Shown here: positions 62,041-64,000 of the stretch, piece after piece | Layout: every line of letters starts with the position of its first letter | How positions within the stretch are numbered: the stretch's first letter is position 1 | Origin: Warburgia ugandensis | Taxonomy: Eukaryota > Streptophyta > Magnoliopsida > Canellales > Canellaceae | DNA length: 64,000 nucleotides | Assembly (NCBI GenBank): GCA_035236585.1 | Contig: CP141126.1 | Location: forward strand, 12,785,001 to 12,849,000 | Reading direction: 5' to 3' | Program-made: the position numbers and the translations under genes | Notes under the pieces: generated by a model | Databases searched by the model: none | What the model was told of the DNA's origin: nothing | Seen by the model: the letters and a program-made list of their open reading frames with translations, nothing else

Positions 62041-64000
62041 TTCCCCTTAACTGCCTGGCCTAGGGACCACTTTTCTTGAAGCATGTCAGCCCAAAACGAC
62101 CTGGCTCCTTCTGCCCATCATCACCCAACCCCTAAAACAGTCACCTTGTCCCTAAGGTGGAAGTCAGGGAACTGGGACTGGATAGTGTCGAAGAGCTCTC
62201 ATGTATTGTCGTGATCAGGTAAGTCTTGCCACCGTACCAGTACCTCTAGTTGTCCATTAGGCAGAGTTCGGGTATCCTTAATGGCAGCTGGATAGACTTG
62301 CAATTCCATATCTTTTGAAAGAGAGGGAGGCAAGGGCTGTGGGCTGAGGGCGGGAGAGGCCACAGGCTTTAAGAATGAAACGTTAAAAACTGGGTGGATT
62401 TTGGCAGTGGGAGGAAGGTCCAGGTGGTATGCCACTTCTCCTATTCATCAAAGTACCTTATAAGGGCCATAATACCTTGGGGATAGCTTCTCATTGATGC
62501 AAGTAGATAATGATTTGAGTCTATACGGTTGGATTTTTAGATAGATGAAGTATCTTGGTGAAAAGGAAAGGTCATGCCTATGTGAATCAGCTTAGGCCTT
62601 CATGGGTGCTTGCGCTTGGCCCTATAGCGCCGTGGAAGGTGGTGTTATACCAATAATCAGCCCAACATATCCATTTTGGCCAGGATTTGGGTTTTCCCCT
62701 GATGAAGCAACGGAGATACGTTTCCAAACAGCAGTTAACCACTTCCATCTGCCCGTCCATCTGAGGGTGGTAGGCTGAGCTCATTTTTAAGGAGGTGCCA
62801 GGGATCTTGAACAGTTCCTTCCAGAAATGGCTTATGAAAACTCGATCACGGTCTGTGACAATGGAGCGAGGATACCTATGTAGCTTAACTACCTCTTTTG
62901 CAAAGAGAAGGGCAATGTCTTTAGCTGTGTACGGATGGCCAAGGGGAATGAAGTGAGCATACTTGGTAAATCAGTCCACCACTACCATAATTGTGTCATA
63001 CCCCCGAGCTCTCAGTAATCCGCTCATAAAATCCATAGAGATGTCTTCCCATGATGACAAGGGAACAGGCAGGGGCTGAAGCAATCCAGCAGGTTTAGTG
63101 GAGGCATACTTGTTTCTTTGGCATATGTCGCATTCTACCACAAACTTTTAGACATCGTTCCTCATACCACGCCAATGCAAAATCTGCAAAATGCATTTGT
63201 ATGCATGGGAAAAACCAAAATGTCGACCATTGGGGGTGGAATGGAATTCTTGCAGCAGTAAGGGAATGCGCTGGGAAATCCAAGGTAGCACTAGTCTGCC
63301 ATGGTAGTAAAGTTTTCCGTGTCTTAAGGTGTACCCGGGGTGACTATGCTCATCACTCAGAAGTTGTTGACATATAGCTCTCAGTTAGGCATCAGCTTGC
63401 ACTTCATCACTAATCTGGTCCAGTCCTTCATAGTTGGCCACTGTGAGTGCCAACAGATGTAGTTCGTGATTGGTATTACCTGGTGGAAGAGTTGTGCCAA
63501 AGAAGTCAATAGTACAGAATTCTTGACACCGTGAAAGGGCATCTGCCACTCAGTTCTCGGAACCCGGCTTATACTGTATCTCAAAGTCAAGGCCCACCAA
63601 CTTGATCAACCATTTTTGTTGTTCACTGCTGAGGATGCGTTGAGCCTCAGCGCGACAGTAAAAGTTGTCGTGTGACCTTGAGGTCACGGTTTCAAAGCGT
63701 GGAAACAACCTCTCACAAAATGCAAGGTAAGGCTGTGTACTTTAGACCCTTGTGGTCCGCCCCTTCCCCCGACCCCGCGTATGCGGGAGCTTCGGGCACC
63801 GGGGCTGCCCTTTACTGCTGAGGATACGCTGGTCCATGAGGTGACGCAGGCTTTTTTGATCTGTTCTTATGATGAAACATCTGCCCAGCAGATAATGCCT
63901 CCACTTCTGAATAGATATCACAATGGCCATCAGCTCCCGCTCATATGTTGACTTAGACTGGGATTTGATTGACAAGGCCTGGCTGAAGAATGCCAGTGGT
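62041..64000 (-). mobile_element. Ty3/gypsy chromovirus, 3' part of pol, degenerate
   Basis: Leftwards from the right edge: RNase H (STYERELMAIVISIQKWRHYL, then after a SINE KWLIKLVGLDFEIQYKPGSE and VADALSRCQEF), the integrase zinc region (CDICQRNKYASTKP), integrase core (IVTDRDRVFISHFWKELF, SSAYHPQMDGQMEVVNCCLE), the GPY motif, AYHLDLPPTAKIHPVFNVSF and a chromodomain-like end (LEVLVRWQDLPDHDNT, FPDFHLRDKV). The chromodomain marks a chromovirus. Stops (for example after NRVADA-type codons) and a SINE show it is dead. Gag, protease and most of the reverse transcriptase lie outside. It sits in a 5' SBEII intron in the gene's direction. Confidence 0.9.
63641..63813 (+). mobile_element. Au-type SINE nested in gypsy RNase H
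   Basis: Complete copy from gagcctcagcgcgacagtaaaagtt to gggctgcccttt. The flanks 63624-63640 and 63814-63830 share actgctgaggat and match at 15 of 17 bases. It interrupts the gypsy reading between DQRILSS and QKWLIKLVG, so it is younger than the gypsy insertion. Confidence 0.94.

Noticed and set aside
1-64000. CRISPR arrays, operons, bacterial promoters, tRNA or rRNA genes
   Set aside because: The window is plant nuclear DNA. The only tRNA-like boxes found belong to the Au SINEs; no cloverleaf-forming tRNA gene or rRNA segment was recognised.

Overview
This window is nuclear DNA from a flowering plant. Three spliced host genes are recognisable. Between them, and inside their introns, lie SINEs, LINEs, hAT, MULE, MITE and Ty3/gypsy remnants. 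The species cannot be read from the sequence. The SINEs belong to the Au type, which is widespread in angiosperms.

Layout. 1-2.2 kb: AT-rich flank and a 5' leader. 2.27-8.69 kb (+): a three-exon gene for an RS/RG-rich protein with a C2H2-like finger and a C-terminal XS domain, the domain named after rice gene X and SGS3. 9.8-10.3 kb: a cluster of hairpin MITEs. 13.1-14.2 kb (-): a decayed LINE 3' end (zinc-binding and RNase H domains) with an Au SINE nested in it. 18.7-21.8 kb (+): a four-exon growth-regulating factor (GRF) gene with QLQ and WRC domains and a miR396 target site. 24.05-25.2 kb (-): a broken MULE transposase. 26.3-61.1 kb (-): the last 16 coding exons (595 codons plus stop) of a class A (SBEII-type) starch branching enzyme; the 5' exons lie beyond the right edge. 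Its very long introns hold seven Au SINEs, three hAT-derived elements, two RTE-type LINEs, tandem duplications and long microsatellites. 62.0-64.0 kb (-): part of a Ty3/gypsy chromovirus with another Au SINE in its RNase H region.

The three genes have unrelated roles: a probable RNA-binding/RNA-silencing-related factor, a growth transcription factor and plastid starch synthesis. There is no sign of a cluster. I found no clearly new biological system. The strongest second-look items are structural: a partial exon duplication with a SINE at its junction, a 4.4-kb pair of direct RTE repeats bracketing three SBEII exons, an RTE carrying a second copy of its own 3' end, and a catalytic SBEII exon lying between two relatives of one hAT family.

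Exon coordinates were derived by hand from GT-AG sites, codon phase and family similarity. No alignment or database search was run.
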